Positions 8,976 to 17,358 of a DNA stretch of 31,296 bases are shown piece by piece (position 1 is the stretch's first letter; every line of letters begins with the position of its first letter). The notes below the pieces were generated by a model. That model was not told where the DNA came from and ran no database searches. It saw only the letters and a list, made by a program, of their open reading frames with translations. The position numbers and the translations under genes were made by a program. The stretch comes from a virus. The stretch is from positions 1-31,296 of IMG/VR virus record IMGVR_UViG_3300023179_000344, one strand, 5' to 3'.

Positions 8976-9004
8976 ATTTTATCAAACAGCATTATAATTG
9001 TCAA
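8976..9004 (-). promoter_or_regulatory. Sigma-70 promoter, leaderless arrangement, for the 8535-8969 gene
   Basis: The minus strand reads TTGACA (8999-9004), a 17-base spacer and TAAAAT (8976-8981). Only 6 bases separate the -10 box from the ATG at 8969, so transcription should start at or next to the initiation codon. The same geometry recurs at four other genes in this window. Confidence 0.68.
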
Positions 9005-9280
9005 TTATAAGTGCGGATTTTTCGCAATATAAATTATCAACCCTAATAGGGCTGTTAGTAGTGAGCCAATAATGCCAATTCCCAAGCCAACGAGTTTTTT
9101 ATAAGCCATAGTTTCTTTCTCGATCAACATATTTTTGATCTCGCTGACTATGGATTCGACTGTAGCAAGTCTTGTTTCCATAGTATTCATTTTTTCATCC
9201 ATTCTTTCATAACGCTCTGCACAAAGATCAACGTGTGCTTCTAAACTTTCACGTTCATTTTCATAAACTTTAGTTGCCAC
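9005..9280 (-). CDS. Coiled-coil plus C-terminal membrane segment protein (holin-accessory/XhlA-like candidate)
   Basis: A 91-residue protein. An amphipathic helical N-terminal half (ERYERMDEKMNTMETRLATV) leads into one C-terminal hydrophobic segment (LVGLGIGIIGSLLTALLGLIIYIA) and a short basic tail. This layout matches XhlA-type holin-associated proteins and some T4-like small membrane proteins. The chosen start is GTG at 9280, because GGAG lies 6 bases upstream; the in-frame TTG at 9292 has no such site. A perfect late promoter (TATAAATA) lies 25 bases upstream. Late expression plus topology make a lysis role reasonable, but no endolysin gene is in view to support it. Confidence 0.72.
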   Translation of the reverse strand: MATKVYENERESLEAHVDLCAERYERMDEKMNTMETRLATVESIVSEIKNMLIEKETMAYKKLVGLGIGIIGSLLTALLGLIIYIAKNPHL

Positions 9281-9305
9281 TTTGTTCTCCAAATGCAGTG
9301 CAAAG

Positions 9306-9313
9306 TATTTATA
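9306..9313 (-). promoter_or_regulatory. T4-type late promoter TATAAATA before the membrane-protein gene
   Basis: A perfect TATAAATA on the minus strand lies in the short gap before the GTG at 9280, followed by a GGAG ribosome-binding site. This is the canonical gp55-dependent late octamer of T4-like phages. Confidence 0.72.
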
Positions 9314-9319
9314 ATATGG

Positions 9320-9667
9320 TTAAATCATTAAAAAGTGGGTGTTTTTGTGTTCACTGTCTATTAGAGCACAGTTTATGTCAAAATCAATAGTTTCATTAAG
9401 TCCAGATATAATAGGAAGATGCTGAACTATTTTTTCAAGTTCAGTTATGTTTATGTTTTCAGTAGAATCAAAATCAAATATCCAGACATTATGAAAACCG
9501 CTATAGTTTTTACCAAAATCTAAACCAGTTAAATCTCTATGAATTTTCTTTGGAAAGTTTTGAATTTCAAAATTGCAATATAGACTTATAGATTGCATAA
9601 GTGAAACCCAATTTTTATTTGGATTTGTTTCTGTTCCCAAATCTATAAGTGTTAAACAACGTATCAT
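9320..9667 (-). CDS. Hypothetical protein
   Basis: A 115-residue protein starting at the ATG at 9667 (MIRCLTLIDLGTETNPNKNW). The open frame extends upstream to a GTG at 9733, but that extension would translate straight through a rho-independent terminator hairpin and is rejected. No family, signal peptide or membrane segment is recognised. The sequence looks like a small alpha/beta domain (GFHNVWIFDFDSTENINITELE). There is no clear ribosome-binding site, and the strong terminator just upstream means transcription must come from read-through or a promoter I cannot see. Confidence 0.62.
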   Translation of the reverse strand: MIRCLTLIDLGTETNPNKNWVSLMQSISLYCNFEIQNFPKKIHRDLTGLDFGKNYSGFHNVWIFDFDSTENINITELEKIVQHLPIISGLNETIDFDINCALIDSEHKNTHFLMI

Positions 9668-9684
9668 AAGAGTATATAGACAAT

Positions 9685-9710
9685 AAAAAAGGGCGGTAAA
9701 AATACCGCCC
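9685..9710 (-). terminator. Rho-independent terminator
   Basis: On the minus strand a perfect 8-bp stem, GGGCGGTA/TACCGCCC (9691-9710), with a 4-base loop is followed by a run of six T (9685-9690). It ends the transcript of the 9736-10170 gene. It is the strongest terminator in the window and suits a highly expressed late gene. Confidence 0.92.
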
Positions 9711-9735
9711 TTAATTCTACTATATTCACCCACTA

Positions 9736-10170
9736 TTAAGTGTATGAAAGTTTGAAACCCTTGTTCACGAAAAGTGAAGTAGTTGCGTTAGTGCTGTTGT
9801 TACCATAGTAACCACTACCGTTACCACCGTTACGAACAATTGCCTGAACTGCTGATGCAATACCAGCGTCAGTTGTTGCATAACCTGCTGCACCTTCAAG
9901 AAGAAGACTGATGTTACCACCACTACCTGTTTCAATTTGGTATGCAAGAACTGTAATGTTTGCTGAAAGTGTCTTCAAGATACCTTCAACACCAAGGTTT
10001 ACACCAAGTTCGTTTGTAAGATCGGTTGCTGCACCACCAGAACCTGCAATATAACCTGCAAGAGCTACTGGTTGCTTACCAATGAAACTTGCACCTGCTG
10101 CTGTGCTGATAAAGCCCTTGCCGTCACCAACAAGACCAACGTTACCATTTACACGATAAAAATCTGCCAT
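9736..10170 (-). CDS. Small Gly/Ala-rich virion protein, probably abundant
   Basis: A 144-residue protein starting MADFYRVNGNVGLVGDGKGF, rich in Gly, Ala, Thr and Asn and free of Cys, as many phage capsid-decoration or tail proteins are. I do not recognise a named family. Its signals suggest high late expression: a perfect TATAAATA late promoter about 40 bases upstream, GGAG at good spacing before the ATG, and a strong terminator just downstream that isolates it as a single-gene unit. Its GC content looks higher than that of neighbouring genes. A decoration or tail protein is the best guess. Confidence 0.82.
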   Translation of the reverse strand: MADFYRVNGNVGLVGDGKGFISTAAGASFIGKQPVALAGYIAGSGGAATDLTNELGVNLGVEGILKTLSANITVLAYQIETGSGGNISLLLEGAAGYATTDAGIASAVQAIVRNGGNGSGYYGNNSTNATTSLFVNKGFKLSYT

Positions 10171-10210
10171 TTTAATACTCCAAAATCTGCGTTTATTAAT
10201 ACGCTAATAG

Positions 10211-10218
10211 TATTTATA
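10211..10218 (-). promoter_or_regulatory. T4-type late promoter TATAAATA before the 9736-10170 gene
   Basis: A perfect minus-strand TATAAATA lies 40 bases before the ATG at 10170, in the gap between genes. Together with the terminator at 9685-9710 it defines a monocistronic late unit. Confidence 0.78.
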
Positions 10219-10238
10219 TTACTGGAAAGAAAAGAGCT

Positions 10239-10487
10239 TTATTTGCTCTCATTTATTCGTCTTAAGCCACGAACAAATTTAGCTGGTTCTTGTGTGCGTA
10301 TGCTATTCAGCAATCTACGTTCAAGTTCTTCTGCCTCTGGAGTATCATATGTTTCACGTAGTTGATTAATTAAATTAATAGCACTATTAATGATATGATT
10401 GGCACGACTTTCAAGAACGTGTCCACTATCTTTGCCTATTGACATATGGCTTAATTCATCAAGAATACTGCGAGATTGTTTACGCAA
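10239..10487 (-). CDS. Hypothetical small helical protein
   Basis: An 82-residue, highly charged helical protein ending in LLNSIRTQEPAKFVRGLRRI, a pattern I recall from conserved hypothetical proteins of marine T4-like phages. The start chosen is TTG at 10487, because GGGAG lies 8 bases upstream; a TTG at 10502 would put that site inside the gene. It begins 20 bases after the stop of the radical SAM gene and shares its strand, so the two may be co-transcribed. Function is unknown. It could be a small virion protein or, less likely, a partner or substrate of the radical SAM enzyme. Confidence 0.7.
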   Translation of the reverse strand: MRKQSRSILDELSHMSIGKDSGHVLESRANHIINSAINLINQLRETYDTPEAEELERRLLNSIRTQEPAKFVRGLRRINESK

Positions 10488-10507
10488 ATTACTTACTCCC
10501 AAATTAT

Positions 10508-11530
10508 TTAGGGATTTTTACACTTTGCAACTTTTCCACAAACATTGTCGCATTGAATTAAACGACCAGTTTCATAACTATCTTTAGTCCATGAACTTTC
10601 TACACTACTAAACCATTGTATGCAAGTTTCTAACTCATTTTCATGCAAGCTATTATGTTTTATCAATGGTTTAATTTGACGATTTAAAAATCCATTATAT
10701 CCTTGATCATAGGTTAATGGATTAAAAGCCAAATAACAACAAGGATAAACTAATCCATTTGCAGCAATATAAACTGAACTATTATCTTTTGTAAAACAAG
10801 AATGTATTAATCCTTGAACATATGGTCGATGACGATATGTTTTATTTGGGTCACTTTGAAATTTTATTATATCTTCAATATCAGTAAACCCTTTGTAATT
10901 TCCTAAAATACGAACTAACTTACCACTGCGGTCAAAAACTGGACCAGTATTTCGTCCATGATCAACTATTTCAAATCTTGCAAATCCTAGTTTTTTAGAA
11001 AGTAATTGTGCCTCTTCAATTTGATGTTTATTATGATCAAATCTTATCATTTTCCAAGTAGCAACTCCGCCAGCATCCATATAAGTTTTTGCATTTTGAA
11101 GTATTCTGTTAAAATTGGTATCTTGCCGATATATTTCATGTGTATCTTCTAAACCATCTAGGCAAAAATCTACAATTGTATCTGAAAATTTTCCAAGTTC
11201 ATGCCAAAAATCTGCGTTTCTTGCACTACCGTTTGTGCTTATTCTTATCCCCAATGGCGAATAACACGATTTAAAATAATCTAATATTTGTAGAGATTCT
11301 AAATTAGATGTAAAATCTCCAAAATTTCCATTAAGTAATATTCCACGTTCAAGTTGTGAAATAAATTGTGGGGAAAATGAATGTTTAATTAAATTAAGTG
11401 TTAAATTAGTTTCTTCATATCCACTATTGTATGGATAACCAAATAAGTTTCTTGGACAAAGTGGACATCTAGCATTACATAAACTACTAAATTCCATATG
11501 TAAATGTCTGATTTCTTTTAAACTGATCAT
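10508..11530 (-). CDS. Radical SAM enzyme with SPASM-like C-terminal cluster domain
   Basis: A 340-residue radical SAM protein. The 4Fe-4S/SAM motif is CNARCPLC (residues 18-25), and a GNFGDF segment at about 70 resembles the GGE region. The C-terminal third has SPASM-like cysteines: a Cys before AANGLVYPCC, then CIQW, and finally CDNVCGKVAKC, enough for an auxiliary iron-sulfur cluster. Family members modify peptides, proteins or small molecules; the substrate here is unknown. It is divergent from a second radical SAM gene, with only 27 bases between start codons, so the two probably share a control region. It is visibly more AT-rich than neighbouring structural genes, which suggests separate acquisition. 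Confidence 0.88.
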   Translation of the reverse strand: MISLKEIRHLHMEFSSLCNARCPLCPRNLFGYPYNSGYEETNLTLNLIKHSFSPQFISQLERGILLNGNFGDFTSNLESLQILDYFKSCYSPLGIRISTNGSARNADFWHELGKFSDTIVDFCLDGLEDTHEIYRQDTNFNRILQNAKTYMDAGGVATWKMIRFDHNKHQIEEAQLLSKKLGFARFEIVDHGRNTGPVFDRSGKLVRILGNYKGFTDIEDIIKFQSDPNKTYRHRPYVQGLIHSCFTKDNSSVYIAANGLVYPCCYLAFNPLTYDQGYNGFLNRQIKPLIKHNSLHENELETCIQWFSSVESSWTKDSYETGRLIQCDNVCGKVAKCKNP

Positions 11531-11557
11531 TTCTATATTTAAATAGTATACACAATC

Positions 11558-12841
11558 ATGAATGAAATCAAATCAAAATTAGAAAAACGTGGTAAATTTT
11601 TTTGTCCTGCAAAGTGGCAAGAATTATATCTGTATTTGAATCATGGTAATACAAACAGTTGTTCTCATCCAATACCACACAAAATACCACAAGAAGAACT
11701 TAATGAAAGTTTGTTTGCTTTACATAACACCAAACATAAAATGAAAGTTCAGCAACAAATGCTTAATAACGAAATCCCCGATGAGTGTCATATGTGTTGG
11801 CATTTAGAGAATAAAGGAATTATGAGTGATAGATTTGTAAGAGGCAGTCACTGGGAATCTTCTATAGACAATCTAAAAGTAGATAAAAATCATATTCCTA
11901 AATTTATAGAAGTTGTATTTGATAATTTATGTAATTTAAGTTGCAGCTATTGTGATAGTGGTCAAAGTTCAAAATGGACAAACATTTTAGAAAAAACAGG
12001 TCCATGGGAAATAGAAACAGATGATAGAAATTTATATAACAAAATTAACATAAAATCAGGGTTTGTAAATAAAACTTATATCGACGCTTGGAATAATTGG
12101 TGGCCGTTAATTAAAAATCAAGTTGAGTTTTTAAAAATAAGTGGCGGCGAGCCTTTAATCAGTCCCAATTTTTGGAATACCGTATACAAAGTTGATGAAA
12201 GCAATCTGAATTTAAATTTAAGTATTAACAGTAACATGTGTTTTGATAAGAAATATATTCTTAAATTAATAGAAATTGCAAAAAATTATAAAACGATCAA
12301 AATTTCAGCAAGCATTGATGCAACTGGAAAAATAGCAGAATATACCAGAAATGGTTTAGATTATGATTTATTTTTAGAAAATATTAATTATTGGTGTGAT
12401 AATAGTCCAGATAACTGTTATCTAAGTTTGCAAAGCACAGTTAATATTTTTAACATCTGGGGCATTACCGACAAGTTTGATTTGCATTTGAATTTAAAAG
12501 AAAAGTATGGAACTAAAATAAAAGAATGTTATAGCACTATTGTTAGATTTCCAAAATTTCAAAATTTTTTATTATTACCATATAGTATCAGAAAATCTAT
12601 ACATGAAAAAATGTCTGCATGGTATGAAAGTAAAATTGATAAATTTTCCGAAAAAGAAAATATTTTTATTAAAAAAACATTCCAAAATCTTCTATCGGAA
12701 AATGATGAGCATAATTTTGAAAAGAAAAAACTTTACAAGCAAGATTTAATTAAATTTGTAAAAAATTATGACAAATTTAATAAACATAAATTTGAAAATG
12801 TTTATCCAAAAGAATTTATTGATTGGTTGAATGAAGAATAA
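11558..12841 (+). CDS. Radical SAM protein of the 'twitch' type
   Basis: A 427-residue radical SAM protein on the plus strand. The cluster motif is CNLSCSYC (about residue 125-132), followed by ISGGEPL (GGE motif, SAM binding) and the strands LNLSINSNM and IKISASIDATG of the partial TIM barrel. An N-terminal Cys-containing region (FFCPAKW, CSHP, CHMCW) could hold an auxiliary cluster, as in twitch-domain proteins. The Lys/Asn-rich C-terminus is very AT-rich. The substrate is unknown. It is transcribed away from the other radical SAM gene and toward the DnaE-like polymerase, 69 bases ahead. No clear ribosome-binding site precedes the ATG. Confidence 0.87.
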   Translation: MNEIKSKLEKRGKFFCPAKWQELYLYLNHGNTNSCSHPIPHKIPQEELNESLFALHNTKHKMKVQQQMLNNEIPDECHMCWHLENKGIMSDRFVRGSHWESSIDNLKVDKNHIPKFIEVVFDNLCNLSCSYCDSGQSSKWTNILEKTGPWEIETDDRNLYNKINIKSGFVNKTYIDAWNNWWPLIKNQVEFLKISGGEPLISPNFWNTVYKVDESNLNLNLSINSNMCFDKKYILKLIEIAKNYKTIKISASIDATGKIAEYTRNGLDYDLFLENINYWCDNSPDNCYLSLQSTVNIFNIWGITDKFDLHLNLKEKYGTKIKECYSTIVRFPKFQNFLLLPYSIRKSIHEKMSAWYESKIDKFSEKENIFIKKTFQNLLSENDEHNFEKKKLYKQDLIKFVKNYDKFNKHKFENVYPKEFIDWLNEE

Positions 12842-12910
12842 AAATTAAAAAACTCTATTTTTCAAGATAATTAATATATTATAGGCAAATTTAGGCATAA
12901 AGGGCAAACA

Positions 12911-14611
12911 ATGAAACTACCAGAAAACGCACAGGCACAATGCGAACAATTATTAAAAGAATTTAGAAGAAAAATACCAGATGATGCGGCATATAGTGAT
13001 CGCCTTGTTGAAGAAATAGAAATCATACTGGGATTACGTTTTACAGAATACTTCTTACAGGTCCGTGAAATATTAGATATGACCACTGATTTACCACACA
13101 TGACTCGTGGTAGTGCAGGCAGTAGTCTTGTATGTTGGGCATTAGGAATTACAGACGTTGATCCTATAAAATGGGATATACCACTTTCACGATTCTTAAA
13201 TCCACACCGTGATGATTTACCAGACATAGACATAGACTATCCACATTGGGCACAAACTACAGTGATGGAACGTATATTCAAACGCTGGCCAGGTAAAAGT
13301 GCACGAATTAGTAACTATGTTACATTCAAAGAAAAAAGTGCCAAGCGTGAAGCAGCACGACGACTTGGTGCAAAAGGTAAATTACCTCGCAACTTCAAAT
13401 ACGATGATCTTGACATTGACATAGGGGAAGCCATACGTATTGAAAAGAAGTTGCTTGGTAAGAAACGAGCCATCAGCAAACACTGCGGTGGCATACTTGT
13501 GTTCAAGCATAATCTACCAAAAAGTCTAATAAATGCCGATAATCAAATACTGTTAGACAAACATGAAGTAGAAGACCTTGAACACTTGAAGGTTGACATA
13601 CTTGCTAATCGTGGTTTAAGTCAACTATATGAAATAGAACCAAATATGAGTTTAGAAGACTATCCTGATTATGATGAAGCAACTATAAATCTACTTTGCA
13701 ATGGTGATGTATTAGGTGTAACACAAGGTGAATCACCAGCAATGCGACGATTGTTCCGTGCAATACAACCAAAGTCACGCAGTGATTGTGTATTTGCTAC
13801 TGCACTTATACGTCCTGTTGCTACCACTGGTCGCCAAAAAGCAAGTTTCTTTCATGACTGGACTGAACAACGATTAGAAGAAAGTATTGTTTATGAAGAT
13901 GATGCTATCAAAAAGATAAGCAAACTTATTGGTTGTGATATCTATGAAGCAGATATGTATCGTCGTGCATTTGCCAAAAAGAATGAAGAAAAAGTTTATG
14001 AGTTTATGCACCGCATGGGAACACATCCTAATAAAACAGAAATTATAGACGAACTTTATCAACTTGGAAACTTTGGATTATGCCGTGCACATGCTGTAAA
14101 TCTTGGTAGATTGATTTGGGCGTTAGCATATCAGAAAGCGCATAACCCAAAACCATTTTGGGCAGCATATCTTAAACACTGTGAAGGCAGTTATCGTCGT
14201 TGGGTTTACAAGAATGAAGCCAAACGTGCTGGTTGGGATTTACGTGATTTAGGTTACAATTACAGTTTACTAAACGACTCAATTTATGAATATCGCAAGT
14301 ATGGATGGTGGGGAGATCAAGAGTTCTTATCAGGTTTTTATTGTTCTAATCAGTATCTGGACCGTTTTGAATTTGCTGGTCTTGTTGCTAATGGTCGTGT
14401 ATTCAAAGGTGAAGGTGGAAAGTATATTACATTCTTGACACTTGGTGTTGGTAACGGAAAATATATTGACCTATTGGTAAAAGGTCCAGTTGCATATCAT
14501 GATTATGATGTTGTATGCGGAGTAGGCAAAGTTAAAACAAGCAATGGCAGTCAATATATTGAATGTCAAAATGTGCGGACATTAAAATTGGAAAAATTTA
14601 TTTCTGCTTAA
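12911..14611 (+). CDS. C-family DNA polymerase III alpha-like protein lacking the PHP domain
   Basis: A 566-residue DnaE-type polymerase, about half the length of bacterial DnaE. The palm is complete: RGSAGSS (66-72), LPDIDIDY with the catalytic pair D105 and D107, and LKVD with the third Asp D229. LGVTQGESPAMRRLF and ALIRP match the DnaE fingers region. LCRAHAVNLGRLIW matches the conserved FNKSHA helix, and FAGLVANGRVFKGEGGKYITF begins an OB domain. The N-terminal PHP domain (about 280 residues in DnaE) is absent; the gene has its own ATG with AAGGG 6 bases upstream, so this is a compact form rather than a fragment. It converges on the helicase gene with a 14-base overlap. Confidence 0.88.
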   Translation: MKLPENAQAQCEQLLKEFRRKIPDDAAYSDRLVEEIEIILGLRFTEYFLQVREILDMTTDLPHMTRGSAGSSLVCWALGITDVDPIKWDIPLSRFLNPHRDDLPDIDIDYPHWAQTTVMERIFKRWPGKSARISNYVTFKEKSAKREAARRLGAKGKLPRNFKYDDLDIDIGEAIRIEKKLLGKKRAISKHCGGILVFKHNLPKSLINADNQILLDKHEVEDLEHLKVDILANRGLSQLYEIEPNMSLEDYPDYDEATINLLCNGDVLGVTQGESPAMRRLFRAIQPKSRSDCVFATALIRPVATTGRQKASFFHDWTEQRLEESIVYEDDAIKKISKLIGCDIYEADMYRRAFAKKNEEKVYEFMHRMGTHPNKTEIIDELYQLGNFGLCRAHAVNLGRLIWALAYQKAHNPKPFWAAYLKHCEGSYRRWVYKNEAKRAGWDLRDLGYNYSLLNDSIYEYRKYGWWGDQEFLSGFYCSNQYLDRFEFAGLVANGRVFKGEGGKYITFLTLGVGNGKYIDLLVKGPVAYHDYDVVCGVGKVKTSNGSQYIECQNVRTLKLEKFISA

Positions 14612-16001
14612 GATTATTAAGCATTTGTCGTAGCGCACTGCTGTTTACATCAGCCTGTATTTTACCAGGTTGATCTTCTACCACTGCTTCTGTTGATGGC
14701 TTAACATTGCTACCACCTTTAATGCTTGCAAAGATACTACTGCTTTGTTTCTTAAATTGTTGATAATCTGGATCTTCTGCAAGGTCACGAATACGCAAAC
14801 TATCAATATCAAATTCTAATTCAATCTTTTGCCCAACACCACTACTACTACGTGTTTTCATAAGTTGTAGTTGATACTTGCCATGTTCACGCATACTACG
14901 ACTTGTAAAGATACCAAATAGATTATCTGCGGTATTGATCTTACTGATACCACCACTGATATGACTATGGTCAAATTCTACTTCTTCCACAGATGCACGG
15001 TTTAACTGTGATGCTGTGACTAATAGAATATCTAATTCTTTTGCAAAGTTACGAATTTCTTCACTGACATACTTGTCTTTAACAAACAGATCACTTGGGC
15101 TAACCTTTGCACTAACAGGCATAAGCAAGTCAAGATAATCAATCATAACAAAGTCAACATGACGACCAGTTCGTATTTGTAATTCTTTAATATAAGCACG
15201 AACATCGTTGATATTGCTTTGTGCTGGCATATACTTGATTTGCAAGCGACCACTTTTCTTGCCAAGCATCTTAACTTTAACTTCAATATCTTCAATGCTT
15301 TTAAAGATATCACGTGACGGTGTATTGGTAAGCATACCATCAATACGCATGGCAGTAAGTTCTTCACTCAATTCAAGTGTAATGTATACACCATTAAGAC
15401 CTGCCAATATCCAATTACAAGCAATGTTCTGCATGAACAGTGATTTACCACTACCAGAACCGCCAGCAAAGATATTCAATTCACCACGATTAAATCCACC
15501 AAACAGCTTCTTGTCAAGTGTGGTCCATCCACTACTTGTTTGACCGTTATTATCTTTAATTTTATTCAATCGTGCAATAGGATCAAGAAAGTAGTCAGTG
15601 CCAAGGTCTTTGGTTAAACTAATCTGCACTGCATCTTTAATAATCTTTTCAACAGGATCAAAATCACCCTTTTCCAACATATCTGCGGCTTTTAGAATTG
15701 CACGTTCTAATTCTTTTTGTTTAGTAAAACCTTCAAATTCTTCCAAGAACCAACCAGTATGGTCATCAGTCATACCAGGTATGGGTTGGAAAGTATTACT
15801 GGTGGCAGCATTAATCTGTTCTACCAATGGCATAATAGTATGCTTGTCACAATGTTCTTTGATAAACTTTGCCGCACTCTGCAAACTACGGTCAAAGTTG
15901 TTTGGATTGAAAATGTTTTGGACACGCACATAACTTTGTGGGTCACTTAACATCATTTCAATGAATAGTTTTTGAACTTGTGAGTCGTAGTTTTTAGACA
16001 T
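14598..16001 (-). CDS. Replicative DNA helicase (DnaB/gp41-like)
   Basis: A 467-residue RecA-fold replicative helicase that unwinds DNA at the fork as a ring hexamer with the primase. The N-terminal 130 residues are the helical DnaB-N-like domain. The Walker A motif is GGSGSGKS (180-187), VYITLELSEE follows as the H1a region, and VDFVMIDYLDLL (282-293) is Walker B. LLVTASQLNR and ISGGISKINTAD are the H3/H4 motifs, and QLMKTRSSSG carries the arginine-finger region. A sigma-70-type -10 TATAAT ends 8 bases before the ATG with no ribosome-binding site, so the mRNA is probably nearly leaderless. The gene converges on the DnaE-like polymerase gene. Confidence 0.94.
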   Translation of the reverse strand: MSKNYDSQVQKLFIEMMLSDPQSYVRVQNIFNPNNFDRSLQSAAKFIKEHCDKHTIMPLVEQINAATSNTFQPIPGMTDDHTGWFLEEFEGFTKQKELERAILKAADMLEKGDFDPVEKIIKDAVQISLTKDLGTDYFLDPIARLNKIKDNNGQTSSGWTTLDKKLFGGFNRGELNIFAGGSGSGKSLFMQNIACNWILAGLNGVYITLELSEELTAMRIDGMLTNTPSRDIFKSIEDIEVKVKMLGKKSGRLQIKYMPAQSNINDVRAYIKELQIRTGRHVDFVMIDYLDLLMPVSAKVSPSDLFVKDKYVSEEIRNFAKELDILLVTASQLNRASVEEVEFDHSHISGGISKINTADNLFGIFTSRSMREHGKYQLQLMKTRSSSGVGQKIELEFDIDSLRIRDLAEDPDYQQFKKQSSSIFASIKGGSNVKPSTEAVVEDQPGKIQADVNSSALRQMLNNLKQK

Positions 16002-16009
16002 ATTGGGCT

Positions 16010-16037
16010 ATTATACACTTTATAGTTTAAATTACAA
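16010..16037 (-). promoter_or_regulatory. Sigma-70 promoter of the helicase gene
   Basis: The minus strand reads TTGTAA (16032-16037), a 16-base spacer and a perfect TATAAT (16010-16015) preceded by GTG, giving an extended -10-like TGTATAAT. The -10 box is 8 bases from the ATG at 16001 and there is no Shine-Dalgarno sequence. Confidence 0.55.
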
Positions 16038-16586
16038 ATTAAAAAATTTACGATTTTTTCCCCACCATTTGTTATATTCTTCTTCTATACTGTCATCAGC
16101 AATTAAAGAAAAATAAATTTTTATAGTATTTTTAAAACTATTATAAGAAAAAAATATATCTTGATTGATTGGTATAATATCATTTAGTTGAAAAACATTA
16201 TTCCATCGTTTAACATCAATTAAATTACGTTTTGTAAAGGGAATATTATGAATTGTTTGCAATCTATAAAGTAATTCTTTTTCATACCCTACTGAATTAA
16301 TATAAAACATTTTACTGTTTTCAAAAATATTTTTAAGTTTAGGATGAAAATAATGTGCTGACATACAGTAAGTAACTTTATCATTATAAATTAAATTTTC
16401 ATCATTTAACAAACTTTGACAATAATCCTTAAATGCAAAAAATTTACCATCTACTTGTATTTTATTGTCAAAATAGTTTATTTTTGTTAACTCATTATAA
16501 TACAGTTTATTAATACATAAAGTTAAAAAATCTCCACCTCCACCCCCAGAATGAAATAAGATAAATTTATTTTTATTAAAGCCCAT
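16032..16586 (-). CDS. Hypothetical protein with N-terminal glycine-rich loop
   Basis: A 184-residue, very AT-rich, Asn/Lys/Tyr/Phe-rich protein. It opens with a strand and glycine loop, KFILFHSGGGGGDFLTLCIN, and ends in an aromatic, acidic helix (EEEYNKWWGK). The layout resembles nucleotide- or PAPS-binding loops of sulfotransferase-like or P-loop enzymes, but the classical GKS/T is missing and I would not assign an activity. The protein at 25015-25665 opens in a very similar way (EYVGGCRGDFLCNFLN), and the next gene upstream has a related opening. It sits between helicase and primase, where its base composition marks it as an insert. Confidence 0.72.
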   Translation of the reverse strand: MGFNKNKFILFHSGGGGGDFLTLCINKLYYNELTKINYFDNKIQVDGKFFAFKDYCQSLLNDENLIYNDKVTYCMSAHYFHPKLKNIFENSKMFYINSVGYEKELLYRLQTIHNIPFTKRNLIDVKRWNNVFQLNDIIPINQDIFFSYNSFKNTIKIYFSLIADDSIEEEYNKWWGKNRKFFNL

Positions 16587-16599
16587 TACAATCTCTATT

Positions 16600-17358
16600 T
16601 TAAATACTTTGATTATAAGTAAAATATTTTACATTGATATCATAAAAACGTTTATATAAAATTTCTACTTTATTCTTATCTACTTGAATATCAAATTTTT
16701 CTAATATTTCTTGCAAATTTTTTAAAAATTTATCATAAGAAAAAAAATTTTCAAAGTAAAAAACTATATCAGTATCTTCAATATTAACACTTTCAGAAAG
16801 ATTATAATAATACTCTGTTATTTTTTTACTATTTTTTTCTAAAATTAAATGTTTTCTTTTTTTATTTTTTTCTAGGTCACTAATTTTTTTGTAGCTATAT
16901 ATTGCATTTTCATTGACTGATTCTTTAATTTTATCTCCCATTATTTTACTAACAATATCTAATGACTCTTTTTTAAAAAGAATAAAAATTTTATTTGTAT
17001 GGGGGAAAACTTCTCTTATTTCATTTATACCTACAAAAGTGGCAATTCTTTGAGGGGGTTGAAATATTTTTTCATTTTTAACTTTGACATCAATGTTTTT
17101 ATTTAAAAAGCTATCTTTGTCTTCACGGGTTTTTATTTCTATCCATGCATTAATATCATCGTCACCATGAAAATTATTCAAGACAAAAATTATATTTTTA
17201 TGGGCAGCATTGTTTTGATCAAAAATATCGAAAGAATCCTCAAAATATTTTGTAAATTTATCTGATAAAATTAATATATGATATAAAAAACTACCAAATG
17301 TTCCTGGTGTATAAAATATAAAAAACATTTGTTTTTTTAATTCTTCTAAATCAATCAA
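16600..17358 (-). CDS. Hypothetical AT-rich protein, related layout to the 16032-16586 product
   Basis: A 252-residue Lys/Phe/Ile-rich protein. FFIFYTPGTFGSFLYHIL near the N-terminus resembles the strand-loop-helix opening of the neighbouring protein, and DIVFYFENFFSYDKFLKNLQ near the C-terminus resembles the late segment of sulfotransferase-like proteins. No catalytic residue can be assigned. The frame opens with TTG at 17358, overlapping the primase stop by 4 bases (TTGA). An ATG at 17328 would give a 242-residue protein beginning directly at MFFIFYTPG, and could be the true start. Homopolymer runs of A and T are frequent, and composition differs clearly from the flanking primase gene. Confidence 0.7.
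   Translation of the reverse strand: MIDLEELKKQMFFIFYTPGTFGSFLYHILILSDKFTKYFEDSFDIFDQNNAAHKNIIFVLNNFHGDDDINAWIEIKTREDKDSFLNKNIDVKVKNEKIFQPPQRIATFVGINEIREVFPHTNKIFILFKKESLDIVSKIMGDKIKESVNENAIYSYKKISDLEKNKKRKHLILEKNSKKITEYYYNLSESVNIEDTDIVFYFENFFSYDKFLKNLQEILEKFDIQVDKNKVEILYKRFYDINVKYFTYNQSI

Noticed and set aside
9668-9733. N-terminal extension of the 9320-9667 gene to a GTG at 9733
   Set aside because: It would translate through a perfect terminator hairpin and has no ribosome-binding site.
12911-14611. Degraded or frameshifted bacterial dnaE
   Set aside because: It has an intact frame, its own start with AAGGG, all catalytic residues and an OB domain; it is compact, not broken.
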